From: a virus | Reading direction: 5' to 3' (one strand) | IMG/VR virus record: IMGVR_UViG_3300036770_003657 | Span: 124,001-188,000 of that record | Length of the DNA: 64,000 nucleotides | In this document: positions 56,414 through 64,000 of the stretch, one piece after another | How positions within the stretch are numbered: position 1 is the stretch's first letter | Layout of the letters: the number at the start of each line of letters is the position of its first letter | Translations under genes and position numbers: made by a program | Notes under the pieces: generated by a model | Databases searched by the model: none | What the model was told of the DNA's origin: nothing | The model's input: the letters and a program-made list of their open reading frames with translations, nothing else

Positions 56414-57813
56414 ATAATTCATACCCTTCAAAGACTTGGTGTATACTTCCCTGGGTGCATTTAAGTACAAGACCAGATGGTAGTATGCGTGTTTGTTGTA
56501 CAGCCAATGCAAGTGGTGTAGGACCTAGTAATGATTTTAAAATAGGTGGTCCACAAGTTGGTGTTTTAAAAGATGATCAAGGGTTACCTAGTAATTTAAA
56601 CATATTAGACTTTAAAAGTGCTTGGAATAGTACTTATATGAAAAATGTACGAAAGCAAATGCTAGCGGGTGAAAAGCCTGCTAGTTGTTTAAAATGTTAT
56701 AAAGAAGAAGATGCTGGTCATAATAGCAAAAGAATGTGGGAAACTGAATACTGGAAGCAAAGAGTTAGTATAGATAAATTAATAGAAAATACTGAAGACG
56801 ATGGATCTGTTCCACCTGAGTTAACTTATATAGATTTAAGATTTGGAACTAAATGTCAATTAGCTTGTATTATGTGCAGTCCACATGATAGTTCAGGATG
56901 GATTAAGGATTGGCAAACTGTTTATCCTACATTAGAAAATCAAGGTGTAAAAAAGATTTGGCAATGGGATAATAAAGGTAGTATTAATGGCAGTAGTTAT
57001 AACTGGCATAAAAATAATCCTGTATTTTGGAAACAGTTTTACGAACAAATACCGCACATGCAGCAGGTGTATTTTGCAGGGGGTGAACCTTTAATTATTG
57101 ATGAGCATTACGAAATACTTGAAGAAATTATAAGACAGGGCAAAGCCAAAGATATAGAAATTCGTTATAATAGTAACGGTGTAGAATGGAGGGATGATTT
57201 ATTTGACTTATGGAAACATTTTAAAATAGTGAGATATCATTATAGTGTAGATAGCATAAATTCAATGAATGAATATATCCGCTACCCAAGTAAATGGGAA
57301 AGGACATCTGAAGTATTTAAGATTTTAGATGAACAAACATCTGATAATGTTGAGGTTACTGTAGCCTGTGCAGTGCAAGCGTTAAATATATATTATATCC
57401 CTGATTTTTTACGTTGGAAATTAGAACAAAATTTTAAGAAAGTTAATATGTGGCCGTTAGGTGCTGGAGGAATAAACTATCACTTTGTGTACTGGCCTGC
57501 TTTTTTAAACGTAAAGGTTTTACCTAACTGGTTCAAAGACGAATGTGAAAGAAAATACAAAGAGTTTATACCTTGGTTTGAAAATAACTGGGAGTTATGT
57601 TTAGCTGAAAAAGATAGAGGTAAAGTTTCCAAAGATAAGTGGTTAACTAATTCCTATGGTATTAAACGACTTAGAGGAATGATAAGTTTTATGAAATCTG
57701 AAGATTGGAGTCAACGTTTACCAGAAATGAAAGACTATTTAGAAAAAATTGACAGACACAGAGATACTAGTTTTTATCAAATTTTTCCAGAAATGGCTAA
57801 AATTTTTACTTAG
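56410..57813 (+). CDS. Radical SAM protein 4 with N-terminal Cys-rich region
   Basis: A 467-residue protein, the longest of the set. N-terminal 'TWCILPWVHLSTRPDGSMRV' and 'CCTANASG' (C11, C29, C30), then 'CLKCYKEEDAGHNSKRMWET'. The core CxxxCxxC is C149, C153, C156 ('RFGTKCQLACIMCSPHDSSG'), with 'QQVYFAGGEPLIIDEHYEIL' and 'VRYHYSVDSINSMNEYIRYP' later. The C-terminal 90 residues ('NWFKDECERKYKEFIPWFEN') are helical and specific to this group. Its stop is 8 bases before the oxygenase-like gene, the only real gap in this part of the operon. Confidence 0.85.
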   Translation: MNNSYPSKTWCILPWVHLSTRPDGSMRVCCTANASGVGPSNDFKIGGPQVGVLKDDQGLPSNLNILDFKSAWNSTYMKNVRKQMLAGEKPASCLKCYKEEDAGHNSKRMWETEYWKQRVSIDKLIENTEDDGSVPPELTYIDLRFGTKCQLACIMCSPHDSSGWIKDWQTVYPTLENQGVKKIWQWDNKGSINGSSYNWHKNNPVFWKQFYEQIPHMQQVYFAGGEPLIIDEHYEILEEIIRQGKAKDIEIRYNSNGVEWRDDLFDLWKHFKIVRYHYSVDSINSMNEYIRYPSKWERTSEVFKILDEQTSDNVEVTVACAVQALNIYYIPDFLRWKLEQNFKKVNMWPLGAGGINYHFVYWPAFLNVKVLPNWFKDECERKYKEFIPWFENNWELCLAEKDRGKVSKDKWLTNSYGIKRLRGMISFMKSEDWSQRLPEMKDYLEKIDRHRDTSFYQIFPEMAKIFT

Positions 57814-57821
57814 GATAGTTT

Positions 57822-58829
57822 ATGTACGAATCTTTACACGGAGATCCAATAGTTTTTGCTAAAGTAGAAAAGGATTTAAGATTTCTTCATTCTAGATGGC
57901 AAAAAAGTGATACTTATGCTGAACCTCATGAAGGTTATATGATGCATTTAAGAAATCCTGATGTAGTAGACAATATAGCAAAAAACCTTGAACCTGCTAA
58001 GATGTTCACAGATGAACAAAGTTCTTTTAATCGAGATGAGTTATCTTGGCTTTATGGATTTGCTTTTAGTCAATGTTTGAATGTAAGGCATAATGCAAAT
58101 GGAACAATATTTTTGTCCGGTAATTTACATAAAATTGCCGAAAAGTTTATAGATAAGTTATCTAAAATTTTGCCAGGTTGTGAAAATAGTCCTAGTGTAG
58201 CAGGAAATTTTTTAATTACGCCTAGTCAATATGGTCTTCATACAGATAGTACTAGAGAGACAGATTGGATGGATAGTTTAAATAAAATTTCTGTAAATGA
58301 TTCAAGAAGAAGATATGTGCCATGGAGAAATATTCTAATACCAATATGGATAGGGGGAAACCCAGACACTGTAAGTCATGCTGTATTTTTTGATCAGCGT
58401 CATATAGATTTTGCTCATGTTTATCTTCATGGAAGACCTTACGCTAAGGATCCAGCAACTACATACCCTATTGTTTACAATCATTCTGATGTAGTTTTTC
58501 ATAATGAATTAGGAGAAATTATACCTAATGAGAGAAATCTTTTATCTTATGATAAAGAACATCATAAAAAATATTTGTATTATACACCATATAGCAGATT
58601 AACTGGGTTAACACCATCTTTAACTACAGAATGGATACCAGGTAAACCATTTGTTTTTGATGCATTTCAATTACATGCTACTAATAAAGGTACAGAAGTT
58701 GAATATGGGTATAAACATGTAAGTATAAACAAAGAAGGAAAGGAACTCTCATCAAGAATAGAATTTAAGCATAAAACATGGGACGTTAAAATGGGACTTC
58801 TATTAACTTTTTTACGTGAGGTAGTATGA
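57822..58829 (+). CDS. Putative Fe(II)/2-oxoglutarate-type oxygenase
   Basis: A 335-residue protein. The motif 'QYGLHTDSTRETDWMD' gives an HxD pair at H140/D142, and 'FDAFQLHATNKGTEVEYGYK' places a third histidine at H285 ahead of a basic residue, the arrangement of the 2-His-1-carboxylate iron site. 'RNILIPIWIGGNPDTVSHAV' and 'TEWIPGKPFVFDAFQLHATN' look like jelly-roll strands. Such enzymes hydroxylate or halogenate amino acids, sugars or lipids. It lies between radical SAM genes 4 and 5 and overlaps gene 5 as ATGA, so its product probably works with them. The 2OG-binding residue is not certain. Confidence 0.6.
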   Translation: MYESLHGDPIVFAKVEKDLRFLHSRWQKSDTYAEPHEGYMMHLRNPDVVDNIAKNLEPAKMFTDEQSSFNRDELSWLYGFAFSQCLNVRHNANGTIFLSGNLHKIAEKFIDKLSKILPGCENSPSVAGNFLITPSQYGLHTDSTRETDWMDSLNKISVNDSRRRYVPWRNILIPIWIGGNPDTVSHAVFFDQRHIDFAHVYLHGRPYAKDPATTYPIVYNHSDVVFHNELGEIIPNERNLLSYDKEHHKKYLYYTPYSRLTGLTPSLTTEWIPGKPFVFDAFQLHATNKGTEVEYGYKHVSINKEGKELSSRIEFKHKTWDVKMGLLLTFLREVV

Positions 58830-60028
58830 AATCTAAAACATTTTGTGTTATGCCTTGGAATAGTATTGCTACTAATGCTTCTGGAATTTATAGAGTTTGT
58901 TGCAATAGTACTCCTGGGAAAAACGTAATTAATGATGATAATGGACAACCAACAAAAATTTTTAAAAATAGTCCTAGCCAAATTTGGAACTCTTATACAT
59001 ATAAAAAAATAAGGGCAGAAATGTTATCTAATGTTCGTCCTGAAATGTGTGAAAGATGTTTTAAGGAAGAAGATTCTGGAATCGAATCTGCTAGAATGAA
59101 TTGGAATAAACGTTGGTATAACGAGTCAAAAAATTACGATGTGATAGAAAAAAATATGGACATTCAGTATATAGATTTAAGATTAGGAAATCTATGTAAC
59201 CTAAAATGTAGAATGTGCAATCCTTACAGTAGTAGCCAATGGGTAGATGAATGGAATCAGGTAGTCGATACTGCTGAACTTGTTCCTAATTTTAAAATTT
59301 CGGATGATGAGAGTGTACGTTTATCTAGCCTAGATTGGCCTACTCGTTCTAAAACTTGGGAAAATATTATAGAAATTGCAGATACTATAGAAGAGATATA
59401 TCTAACTGGTGGAGAACCAACTCTTGCTATAGAGCAATATAAACTATTTGAAATTTTGAAACAAAAAAAATTAACAAAGAAAATTAAGTTAAAATATAAT
59501 ACAAATTTAACAAATATCCCTAAAAAAATGATAGATTATTGGAGATATTTTAAGAAGATTCAAATTAATGCTAGTATAGATGCGTTTGCTGATTTAAATC
59601 GTTATATTAGGTTTCCTACTTCATGGGATATGGTAGACAAAAATATAGAAAAATTTGTAAATATGAAAAATGTTGAAGTACAGTTGCACTGTACTGTTCA
59701 AATGTATAATATATTAAAGCTTCATGAATTATTTGAATGGATGAAAAAGTTTCAATCTATAAAACTGTATTTAAATATTTTAAATCATCCAAGATCTATG
59801 AATATTAGAGTCCTACCAAAAGAACTTAAAATTATAGCAGAAGAAAATTTGCAAGATTATTTAGATCTTCCTAAGGTGGAGCAAGTGATAAAATATATGA
59901 ATGATAAGGATGAGAGTGAATTTTTAAATGAATTTTTTAATTACACAATAAAGTTAGACCAATTACGTAAACAAAATCTATTTAACTTGGTACCAGAACT
60001 AGAAAAATATTATGTTCGGAGCGAGTAA
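58826..60028 (+). CDS. Radical SAM protein 5 with N-terminal Cys-rich region
   Basis: A 400-residue protein. N-terminal 'FCVMPWNSIATNASGIYRVC' and 'CNST' (C7, C25, C26), then 'MCERCFKEEDSGIESARMNW'. The core is 'LRLGNLCNLKCRMCNPYSSS' with C124, C128, C131, followed by 'EEIYLTGGEPTLAIEQYKLF' and 'IQINASIDAFADLNRYIRFP'. It is closest in layout to proteins 3 and 4. The N-terminal Cys set plus 'KEED.G..SAR' looks like a shared auxiliary-cluster domain placed before, not after, the barrel. It overlaps protein 6 by one base. Confidence 0.85.
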   Translation: MKSKTFCVMPWNSIATNASGIYRVCCNSTPGKNVINDDNGQPTKIFKNSPSQIWNSYTYKKIRAEMLSNVRPEMCERCFKEEDSGIESARMNWNKRWYNESKNYDVIEKNMDIQYIDLRLGNLCNLKCRMCNPYSSSQWVDEWNQVVDTAELVPNFKISDDESVRLSSLDWPTRSKTWENIIEIADTIEEIYLTGGEPTLAIEQYKLFEILKQKKLTKKIKLKYNTNLTNIPKKMIDYWRYFKKIQINASIDAFADLNRYIRFPTSWDMVDKNIEKFVNMKNVEVQLHCTVQMYNILKLHELFEWMKKFQSIKLYLNILNHPRSMNIRVLPKELKIIAEENLQDYLDLPKVEQVIKYMNDKDESEFLNEFFNYTIKLDQLRKQNLFNLVPELEKYYVRSE

Positions 60029-61254
60029 TGAAACATTTGGTTTGTAGTAAAATGTGGACAGATGTTAATATCAATATTCCCACTAAGGAAATTAAAAATT
60101 GTTGTAAACGTCAATCGGCTAAAATTTCCTTAGAAGATTTAAAAACATATGGTAAAAATATCTTCACTAAACACGAGTTATTAGAAAACGATAAAAGATT
60201 TATGATACAGGAAAACAAGTTACCAGACGCTTGTTATGGTTGTAAAATTACATGGCCAAATTCTCTTTGGTCAGTTTGGAACTTATGGAAGGAAAAAGAA
60301 TGGTCTAAAGATGAATTGTATAGACTAATTGATGAAGATAAGGTATACCAAATAGAAATAATGTTAGGTATTACTTGTAATCAAGCCTGTATGTATTGTA
60401 CAGAATATGTAAGTAGTAAATGGGCAGACATAAAAAGAATTGATATAAAGCCTGATGACGAATGGGAAAACCTCGCTTTAACGAATTTATACAATTATAT
60501 AGAGAATGATAGATATAATGATAGCAACTCTATATTATATAATTTTTTAGGAGGAGAGCCTTTTTTAGAACCTAAGATTTTTGAAGTCATTGAAAATTTA
60601 ATTAAAATTCATAAAGATAAAAATGTTCAATATAAAAGAATTAATATAAACATGACTACAAATCTTAATATCAAACCTAAAACTATTGATAGATATTTAG
60701 AAATGGTTTCAGGCAATCGAGAAATTTCTTGGAGTTTAAGTGCTAGTATAGATTCTTTAGGTAAACAAGGTGAGGAAATTAGAGACGGTTTAATTTTTTC
60801 TAGATTTGAGCATAATTTAGAAAAGATTTATGAATCAAATATGTTTACAACTATAAGTTTGTTACCATCTGTAAGTGCTTTAAGTATACCAAATAAGATT
60901 GATTTAATTAAATGGTTTTTTAATTTGTCTTTTAGATATAAAAAACCTAACGAATTTGGACATTCATTTAATATTGCTTCTAATATTGTTACATGGCCTG
61001 ATGCCATGCACCCAGGTATACTCACTGATGAATATAAGTCTGAAATTGACAAATGTATTAATTACATTGATAATTTAGATTCAACTAGTAATACTCAAAA
61101 ATATAAAAACCATCTTATTAATTTACGTAATATAATTGGTACTAAAAGGCAGACAAGTTATTTGGAAAGTTCAAGAAAATGGTATCAAGATCAAGGTAGA
61201 TTAAAAGGAAAAGATTATTTTGAAATTTTTCCGTTTTTAAATGTAATTTTATGA
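60028..61254 (+). CDS. Radical SAM protein 6, divergent member of the N-terminal Cys-rich group
   Basis: A 408-residue protein. 'VCSKMWTDVNINIPTKEIKN' and 'CCKRQ' keep C6, C25 and C26, and 'CYGCKITWPNSLWSVWNLWK' keeps the CxxC but not the 'KEED' of its sisters. The core is C117, C121, C124 ('LGITCNQACMYCTEYVSSKW'). 'ILYNFLGGEPFLEPKIFEVI' is the SAM contact and 'EISWSLSASIDSLGKQGEEI' a later strand. It is the last of the six radical SAM genes and overlaps the next gene as ATGA. Divergence suggests a substrate different from those of proteins 3 to 5. Confidence 0.8.
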   Translation: MKHLVCSKMWTDVNINIPTKEIKNCCKRQSAKISLEDLKTYGKNIFTKHELLENDKRFMIQENKLPDACYGCKITWPNSLWSVWNLWKEKEWSKDELYRLIDEDKVYQIEIMLGITCNQACMYCTEYVSSKWADIKRIDIKPDDEWENLALTNLYNYIENDRYNDSNSILYNFLGGEPFLEPKIFEVIENLIKIHKDKNVQYKRININMTTNLNIKPKTIDRYLEMVSGNREISWSLSASIDSLGKQGEEIRDGLIFSRFEHNLEKIYESNMFTTISLLPSVSALSIPNKIDLIKWFFNLSFRYKKPNEFGHSFNIASNIVTWPDAMHPGILTDEYKSEIDKCINYIDNLDSTSNTQKYKNHLINLRNIIGTKRQTSYLESSRKWYQDQGRLKGKDYFEIFPFLNVIL

Positions 61255-62645
61255 GCAATATCTCTATTAATTTTGTTACAGTAAAACAAAATAGATTAGA
61301 CAAGATACTTTTTGTATTTTGGAATGATTATTTTTATAATTCAAAAAAGTATTCTAATGATTTTAATTATGCCAATGACTTCATGCTTATGACACAAATG
61401 CTATCTAATAGCATGTTATATCATAATTATGATAGAATATTATGTTATAATTTAGAAGAAGCTTTAGAATTAGGACGAGCAGCAGGATTTAAACATGCTG
61501 TAATTCAGACTCCAGGGAGTGTTATTAATAAAAATTTTGATAAAATAATTTTAGATTATGTTAAAAGTAAGGACTATTTTTTAATTGGTCATATTTTAGA
61601 TGGTAAGCCTAAGAACAAATACTTATATATACACGAACAACTGTTTGTTATAAATTTAGAAAAAATATTAAATTTTGATTATATTATTGACAAGGAATGT
61701 AAGACAGAAAGAACATTTAATAATTATATTAGAAGTGAGTATAATTTTCATGATGATTATACACCTTTATGGATTAAGAAAACAAATGGCAGTATTACAA
61801 CAAAAAATTATAATTGGTCTGCTTCATATTTGAGTTATGGACTTGAAGTAGATGGGCTTTTCACATTTAGTCATAATATAAGATCCAGTAAACTGCATAT
61901 GTATCCTGAAAATAAAAACCATAAAGAAACATGGTATAGTGAGATCAATGAAAATAATCAATTAAAAAATATTATAGATAATGCATATAAAGTTGATAGA
62001 ACTAATCATATTTTTAATAATGAGAATTTTTCTAAAATATCAGCAAAAGCAGTTAGTTCTAAAATAGATACGTTAGTCTTGCCTGCTAGTGGATTTTATT
62101 CAGTTCATGCTTTTTCTCATTTTAGGCCTACTAAAATAATTTATTATGATATAGACAATGTTACTCTTAAGGCTAGAAAGTTAATTAATGAAACTTGGAA
62201 TGGTGTTGATAATATTGACTTCGGCGATCTTTCTGTAAATATTTTTCAAGATAAAAATGTCAACAATATACAACTTGTTGATAATGAATGGATTAAAACT
62301 AGAGAAGAAGCTTTAGAAATATGGAAAGATTTTCAAAAAGTTGACAAAGTGTACCATAATATTGATATTATAGAAGATTATGATAAACTTTTAGGAATTT
62401 TGCCTGATAATAATATGTTTATTTGGTTAAATAGTATATATACTTATAGTACAAATATTTGGAACCATAGACCTAGTAAGATATTTAAATCTTATTTTTC
62501 TCTTGTATATAGACTTATTGATTTCAAAAGTCAAATTTGGATAGATGTAAAAGAGCCTATGGGACAATATCGTTGTTTTGAAGTACATAAATATAGTCCA
62601 GATGCTGTAGCTATGTCTTATGCTAATTATAAAAAATTTATATGA
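61251..62645 (+). CDS. Unknown protein with Rossmann-like C-terminal half
   Basis: A 464-residue protein. The N-terminal 180 residues ('RLDKILFVFWNDYFYNSKKY', 'HAVIQTPGSVINK', 'YLYIHEQLFVINLEKILNFD') are not a family I can name. From about residue 277, 'KIDTLVLPASGFYSVHAFSH' and 'PTKIIYYDIDNVTLKARKLI' have the strand-loop-helix-acid-strand order of a SAM- or nucleotide-binding fold, similar to the proteins at 51937 and 63181. A methyltransferase or a sugar-nucleotide-related enzyme is possible. The gene is very A+T-rich and linked to its neighbours by ATGA overlaps. Confidence 0.55.
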   Translation: MSNISINFVTVKQNRLDKILFVFWNDYFYNSKKYSNDFNYANDFMLMTQMLSNSMLYHNYDRILCYNLEEALELGRAAGFKHAVIQTPGSVINKNFDKIILDYVKSKDYFLIGHILDGKPKNKYLYIHEQLFVINLEKILNFDYIIDKECKTERTFNNYIRSEYNFHDDYTPLWIKKTNGSITTKNYNWSASYLSYGLEVDGLFTFSHNIRSSKLHMYPENKNHKETWYSEINENNQLKNIIDNAYKVDRTNHIFNNENFSKISAKAVSSKIDTLVLPASGFYSVHAFSHFRPTKIIYYDIDNVTLKARKLINETWNGVDNIDFGDLSVNIFQDKNVNNIQLVDNEWIKTREEALEIWKDFQKVDKVYHNIDIIEDYDKLLGILPDNNMFIWLNSIYTYSTNIWNHRPSKIFKSYFSLVYRLIDFKSQIWIDVKEPMGQYRCFEVHKYSPDAVAMSYANYKKFI

Positions 62646-63184
62646 TTATTGCTGGTAATAAAAACTATGGGCTCGCTAAAGAATTATATAAATATTATCC
62701 TGATGCCTTTTTTGCTAGTAGAACTACAGGATTTGATTTAACTAATTCTACTGATCAAAAAAAGTTAGCAGATTTAGTTTTGGAAAACAAAGTTTTTATT
62801 AATTGTAGTGCTTTATGGAAGTTTAATCAAACTGTTTTATTAGACATAGTTTATAAAAAATGTTTAGAAAATAGTCATAGACCTTACATAATAAATGTTG
62901 GATCAACAACAGATCGTGTAAAAAAAGGGGGGTCTTGGTTATATAATGCTGAAAAGAAAGCATTGAGAGATTATAGTAATACTTTAGGTATAAATGGAGT
63001 ATGGGATAAGGGACCGAAAGTGACCTTAATAAGTTTTGGGTCATTATCAAATGTACAGCAAAAGCATCCTAGTAGAAAATGTATTCCTATTGATATTGCT
63101 GCTTCCTATATAAAATGGATTTTAGAACAGCCTGAAAGTTTATGCATAAATGAAATAAGTATTGACCCGGTACAGTTTATATGA
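62642..63184 (+). CDS. Short-chain dehydrogenase/reductase-like protein, short
   Basis: A 180-residue protein. 'YIINVGSTTDRVKKGGSWLY' and 'NAEKKALRDYSNTL' contain the SDR catalytic layout: S88, Y101 and K105 (YxxxK). The N-terminal dinucleotide motif is degenerate ('IIAGNKNYGLAKEL') and 'NCSALW' replaces the family's NNAG. It is well short of the usual 240-260 residues, mainly in the N-terminal part. It may oxidise or epimerise a sugar or an amino-acid-derived carbonyl, or be a non-catalytic remnant. It overlaps both neighbours. Confidence 0.65.
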   Translation: MIIAGNKNYGLAKELYKYYPDAFFASRTTGFDLTNSTDQKKLADLVLENKVFINCSALWKFNQTVLLDIVYKKCLENSHRPYIINVGSTTDRVKKGGSWLYNAEKKALRDYSNTLGINGVWDKGPKVTLISFGSLSNVQQKHPSRKCIPIDIAASYIKWILEQPESLCINEISIDPVQFI

Positions 63185-64000
63185 AAATTAAAATAGGAAT
63201 ATTATTTAATGAACTAAATGTTGATAAGGAAATACTTTTTGTAAGGAATTATCTAGAAAATACATTAAGAGCATTCAATACAGATTCTTTTTTTTGGCAA
63301 AAAATTTCTGATATAGAAGAATCAGTAGACTATTTATTAGTTGTTAAAAATGATTTTGTCATTATAAATGCTGATTTATTTGTTCAAAATTTGATAAATT
63401 TATGTGATAATTCTACTTATGAAACAGAAGAGTTTGTATTTACTAAAAAAAATAATTCTGTAGAAACGAGCAAAAAGTTAGAATTATATTATTCCAGTAC
63501 TTATCTTGCATATGATAGATTCAAAAGAGAGTATGACGGTCACGGTAGTAAATTTTTTTTAAAATATTGGGCGTATAATTCTGAAGTTATACCTTATCAA
63601 ATTCCACCACGAACAGATTGCTTGCTAGTTATAGGTGCAGGATTATTGCCTTTGGCTGCTATATCGCATTTAGAAAATCCTGCTACAATAATTATAATTG
63701 ATCATAATAAAAATTGCATTGATTTTCAAAAATTTTTAATAAACAATTTTGATTACATTAAGAATAGTAATTCTTACCACAATTTAGTTGATAACTATAC
63801 AATAGAAAATAGACAAGATTATTGTAATATCAAAAATAATAATAATTTAGAAGTTATTTTAAAAAATTTAGATAAAATACGGAAAAGATTAAATGATAGT
63901 AATATTTTATATTTTTATAATGATATTACTGAACCAAATTTAGAAATATTAGATATTATAAGAAAATCTAATAACCCATATGTATATTTTAGTAATGTAT
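63181..64000 (+). CDS. Rossmann/methyltransferase-like protein, 3' end beyond the window
   Basis: ATG 63181 overlaps the SDR stop as ATGA. The frame stays open for 273 codons to the window end, so the gene is incomplete. 'DCLLVIGAGLLPLAAISHLE' then 'ATIIIIDHNKNCIDFQKFLI' is a glycine-rich loop and acidic strand like SAM-binding motifs I and II. The N-terminal 130 residues ('GILFNELNVDKEILFVRNYL', 'YLLVVKNDFVIINADLFVQN') resemble nothing I can name. By context it is another tailoring enzyme of the accessory operon, which therefore continues to the right of this window. Confidence 0.55.
   Translation, partial: MKIKIGILFNELNVDKEILFVRNYLENTLRAFNTDSFFWQKISDIEESVDYLLVVKNDFVIINADLFVQNLINLCDNSTYETEEFVFTKKNNSVETSKKLELYYSSTYLAYDRFKREYDGHGSKFFLKYWAYNSEVIPYQIPPRTDCLLVIGAGLLPLAAISHLENPATIIIIDHNKNCIDFQKFLINNFDYIKNSNSYHNLVDNYTIENRQDYCNIKNNNNLEVILKNLDKIRKRLNDSNILYFYNDITEPNLEILDIIRKSNNPYVYFSNV

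Noticed and set aside
1-64000. tRNA genes, integrase/attachment sites, transposases or a replication origin.
   Set aside because: I looked for cloverleaf-like pieces, transposase motifs and clustered iterons outside the coding repeats and saw none that I could support.

Overview
This window reads as part of the genome of a T4-like (Straboviridae/Kyanoviridae-type) contractile-tailed phage, most like those of marine, low-GC bacteria. Evidence: homologues of T4 gp13, gp14, gp15, gp18, gp19, gp4, gp16, gp17, gp32, UvsX and UvsY are recognisable by motif; they sit beside small conserved proteins I associate with marine cyanophage/pelagiphage T4-likes; and near-exact T4 late-promoter octamers (TATAAATA, GATAAATA) lie in front of several of them. 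The host cannot be fixed from sequence: DNA is A+T-rich and no photosynthesis gene is seen. No tRNA, rRNA, insertion sequence, integrase or CRISPR array was found.

Layout. (1) 1-25372, plus strand: virion fibre/baseplate genes, namely a 5'-truncated fibre gene, two tandem terminator-like hairpins, then a tightly packed set (701, 466, 81, 6000 and 946 residues). The 6000-residue protein is the striking object: about 25 Trp/Tyr-rich carbohydrate-binding-like modules plus several other fibre domains, strung on roughly 3,500 residues of collagen-like Gly-X-Gln triplets with almost no proline. (2) 25375-28200: a three-gene glycan island (DUF4422-like, TPR+FkbM-like methyltransferase, GT2-like transferase) behind a perfect TTGACA-N16-TATAAT promoter. 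(3) 28197-31560, minus strand: Nudix hydrolase, gp15-like and gp14-like genes, an inverted block diverging from gp13. (4) 31602-44616, plus: gp13, dNMP kinase, sheath gp18, tube gp19, a possible baseplate-tube protein, gp4, gp16, gp17 and conserved proteins of unknown role. (5) 44643-47522: recombination and replication genes gp32, uvsX, a small acidic protein and uvsY, with a complex control region before gp32. (6) 47509-64000: a very A+T-rich accessory operon in which nearly every stop overlaps the next start. It encodes a mannose-6-phosphate-isomerase-type cupin, four GT-A-like proteins, six radical SAM enzymes, an Fe(II)/2OG-oxygenase-like protein, three Rossmann/methyltransferase-like proteins and a short SDR. 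It runs off the end of the window.

How it may work together (inference). Regions 1, 3 and 4 build the tail, neck and packaging motor, and region 5 copies and recombines the genome. Regions 2 and 6 look like a large phage-borne chemistry set for sugars and/or peptides. Six radical SAM enzymes, four of them with Cys-rich N-terminal auxiliary-cluster-like motifs, beside an oxygenase and glycosyltransferases, in a phage that also makes a giant, chemically monotonous Gly-Val-Gln fibre, raises the idea that the fibre is post-translationally modified. Modification of host surface glycans or of other substrates is equally open.
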